Assembly: GCA_938004025.1 (NCBI GenBank)
Contig: CALKXC010000309.1
Span: 1 to 7,183, forward strand
Origin: an uncultured Leucothrix sp.
GTDB taxonomy: Bacteria; Pseudomonadota; Gammaproteobacteria; Thiotrichales; Thiotrichaceae
Direction of reading: 5' to 3'
Length of the DNA stretch: 7,183 nucleotides
Shown: positions 6,064 to 7,183 of the stretch, in pieces
How positions within the stretch are numbered: the first letter of the stretch is position 1
Layout of the letters: each line of letters starts with the position of its first letter
Program-made: the position numbers and the translations under genes
Notes under the pieces: generated by a model
Databases searched by the model: none
What the model was told of the DNA's origin: nothing
The model's input: only the letters and a program-made list of their open reading frames with translations

Positions 6064-6945
6064 ATGAAATTTATTATATTCTCATTTCTATCACTACTAT
6101 TTCTCACAAATAGTGCTTTTGCCAACTGTCAGTGGACCTACCTAAATCAACTGAACAAAGATATTAAACACGCTCAAGATTTATTAAGCGACTACGCAAC
6201 TTGTCGAACCAATTGTAAGGGTTTAGAGGTCGGGCTCAATCGCAGTCTTACGAAAATGAGTAACACGTCTTCTTGTGGTAAACATATCGTTACTGCATCC
6301 AATGCTGAAACCATTAACTTTATTGGTGGCCGATTTAAACTGATTCAAAAACAAAAATCAGCGAGCACTTGGGCAGCGGGCAGCCCCAAAAATCGAGTGA
6401 CTGCATTAGTAACGTCACCTCAGAGAACCCTTAACACCTCTGCACCTTTATATAAGCCAGTAACAGTTGGTGCACCTGTAATGCCTGCAGTTCCACGCAA
6501 AGTAGTGACGCTGCCTGAGAGATCCAGAGTGGTTGGGCAAACTAAAATGGTCATTTCTAAAGACGCTTATAAAGAATTGTGGGAGGAAGATGATAATCTT
6601 TCTTCAGCTAAGCAAAGAGCGCAGGTTAATAAGAGTAATGCACAACAAGTAGCGAAGAGAAAACGGCAACTTGCGCTGCAAGCGCAGCAGAACCAAGCAA
6701 ATATTAAAGCAAGGCAGCAATATTTGGCTCAACAGCGTTTAGATAAACAGCTAAAAATGACTTTAATCCAACAAGAAAAAGTTAAGTTGGTACGAGCTAA
6801 AAGAAGAGCGATGCAGAACCATTTGCAGAAACAACGCCTTCAAAGACAGCAATACTTGAAAAAACGTGCAATGGCTATCCGCGTGAATCGTCAGAAAGTT
6901 CATCAACAGAGAATGGCTAGAGCTCAAAAGCTACGTAGAAGGTAA
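6064..6945 (+). CDS. Secreted protein of unknown function: four-cysteine N-terminal part and basic Gln/Arg/Lys-rich helical tail
   Basis: I do not recognise this 293-residue protein. Residues 1-20 are a clear Sec signal peptide: Lys2, a hydrophobic core, and an AFA cleavage site before Asn21. The mature N-terminal part (about 21-95) holds the only four cysteines, C22, C47, C51 and C71, with C47 and C51 in a CxxxC arrangement. Disulfide bonds in the periplasm or outside are likely. Residues 105-160 are a low-complexity linker rich in Thr, Pro, Val and Ala. Residues 178-293 are almost free of acidic residues after the EEDD cluster (174-177). They are very rich in Gln, Lys, Arg and Ala, predict as a long helix or coiled coil, and end in RRR. 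Such a tail could bind nucleic acid, peptidoglycan, lipopolysaccharide or another anionic polymer. The start is fixed by a strong GGGGAG site and the signal peptide. The gene is flanked by the divergent kef operon and convergent iadA, so it is a single-gene unit. Confidence 0.8.
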   Translation: MKFIIFSFLSLLFLTNSAFANCQWTYLNQLNKDIKHAQDLLSDYATCRTNCKGLEVGLNRSLTKMSNTSSCGKHIVTASNAETINFIGGRFKLIQKQKSASTWAAGSPKNRVTALVTSPQRTLNTSAPLYKPVTVGAPVMPAVPRKVVTLPERSRVVGQTKMVISKDAYKELWEEDDNLSSAKQRAQVNKSNAQQVAKRKRQLALQAQQNQANIKARQQYLAQQRLDKQLKMTLIQQEKVKLVRAKRRAMQNHLQKQRLQRQQYLKKRAMAIRVNRQKVHQQRMARAQKLRRR

Positions 6946-6951
6946 ACAGGC

Positions 6952-7183
6952 TTATTCGAATGTGCCTTTTTTTAGTAACAGTTTGTTTCGTACGTGCCAC
7001 TGGCCAAGTGCCATTACGTCTGTAACGTTGTAGTCAGCATCTAACACCAGTAGGTCAGCGTCTGCCCCCACCGCTATTTTTCCTTTGCCGGGAAGTTTTA
7101 ATAAATTAGCGACATTAGTGGTGAGGGTAGGTAGCACTTGCTCCAGCGACATTCCTAATAAAAGCGCGGCTTTTAATGTTTCG
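6952..7183 (-). CDS. iadA: Isoaspartyl dipeptidase (beta-aspartyl peptidase), C-terminal fragment; 5' end outside window
   Basis: The frame is open from the TAA (complement of 6952-6954) to the right edge, giving the last 76 residues. An internal ATG near 7152 is not the real start. The enzyme is a binuclear zinc amidohydrolase that cleaves beta-aspartyl (isoaspartyl) dipeptides arising from damaged proteins. The fragment contains the end of the barrel and the return to the small beta-sandwich: LPTLTTNVANLL, LPGKGKI, then the amidohydrolase signature GADADLLVLD, and the terminal KKGTFE. E. coli IadA, as I recall it, ends with very similar blocks (LTSSVAGFLNL, GKGEI, GNDADLLVM, VKGTFE). The metal-binding residues lie upstream, out of view. 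The gene is convergent with the secreted-protein gene, only 6 bases apart, so no separate terminator fits between them. Confidence 0.8.
   Translation of the reverse strand, partial: ETLKAALLLGMSLEQVLPTLTTNVANLLKLPGKGKIAVGADADLLVLDADYNVTDVMALGQWHVRNKLLLKKGTFE

Noticed and set aside
6178..6279. Secreted cysteine-containing region as a thioredoxin-like or cytochrome c protein
   Set aside because: The spacing is CxxxC (C47, C51), not CxxC or CxxCH, and no thioredoxin WCxxC or heme-binding histidine pattern is present.
1..7183. A mobile element, defence system or CRISPR locus
   Set aside because: No transposase, integrase, nuclease, toxin-antitoxin pair or regularly spaced repeat was seen. The genes are ordinary metabolism, transport and one unknown secreted protein. 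The HerA-like tail alone is not enough to propose a defence system, because its partner genes lie outside the window.

Overview
The window looks like a stretch of chromosome from a moderately AT-rich gammaproteobacterium. The proteins resemble enterobacterial families (Tas-like reductase, KefC/KefF-type potassium efflux, MmuM, IadA). The base composition and orphan sulfur genes would suit a free-living marine lineage such as the Kangiella group, but that placement is inference from memory and was not tested. No insertion sequence, phage gene, tRNA, rRNA or CRISPR array was seen. Gene content is mostly housekeeping and stress metabolism.

Left part, plus strand (1-3270): the C-terminal tail of a protein resembling HerA-like (DUF87-type) ATPases is followed after 3 bases by a homocysteine S-methyltransferase (mmuM). 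After a 177-base AT-rich spacer with an operator-like palindrome comes a compact, single-cysteine PAPS reductase family protein (CysH-like). Next is a Tas-like aldo/keto reductase with its own probable extended -10 promoter. mmuM and the CysH-like gene both belong to sulfur and methionine metabolism, but no sulfite reductase or other sulfate-assimilation gene is present.

Middle (3271-3527): the 257-base gap between the convergent reductase and kef genes holds two separate secondary-structure elements. One is a 76-base nested hairpin (3278-3353). The other is a perfect 19-bp inverted repeat around a 34-base loop (3445-3516). Neither has a run of T that would make it a textbook terminator. This is the most unexplained DNA in the window.

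Right-centre, minus strand (5875-3528): a two-gene operon encodes a KefF/KefG-type flavodoxin-fold quinone reductase and, 2 bases later, a KefB/KefC-type glutathione-gated K+/H+ antiporter. Together they form a system that acidifies the cytoplasm during electrophile stress.

Right end (5876-7183): a divergent intergenic region carries a strong-looking sigma70 promoter with a leader of about 138 bases. It reads into an unrecognised secreted protein that has a four-cysteine N-terminal part and a very basic, Gln/Arg/Lys-rich helical tail. Six bases beyond its stop, and convergent with it, is the C-terminal end of an isoaspartyl dipeptidase (iadA) that runs off the window.
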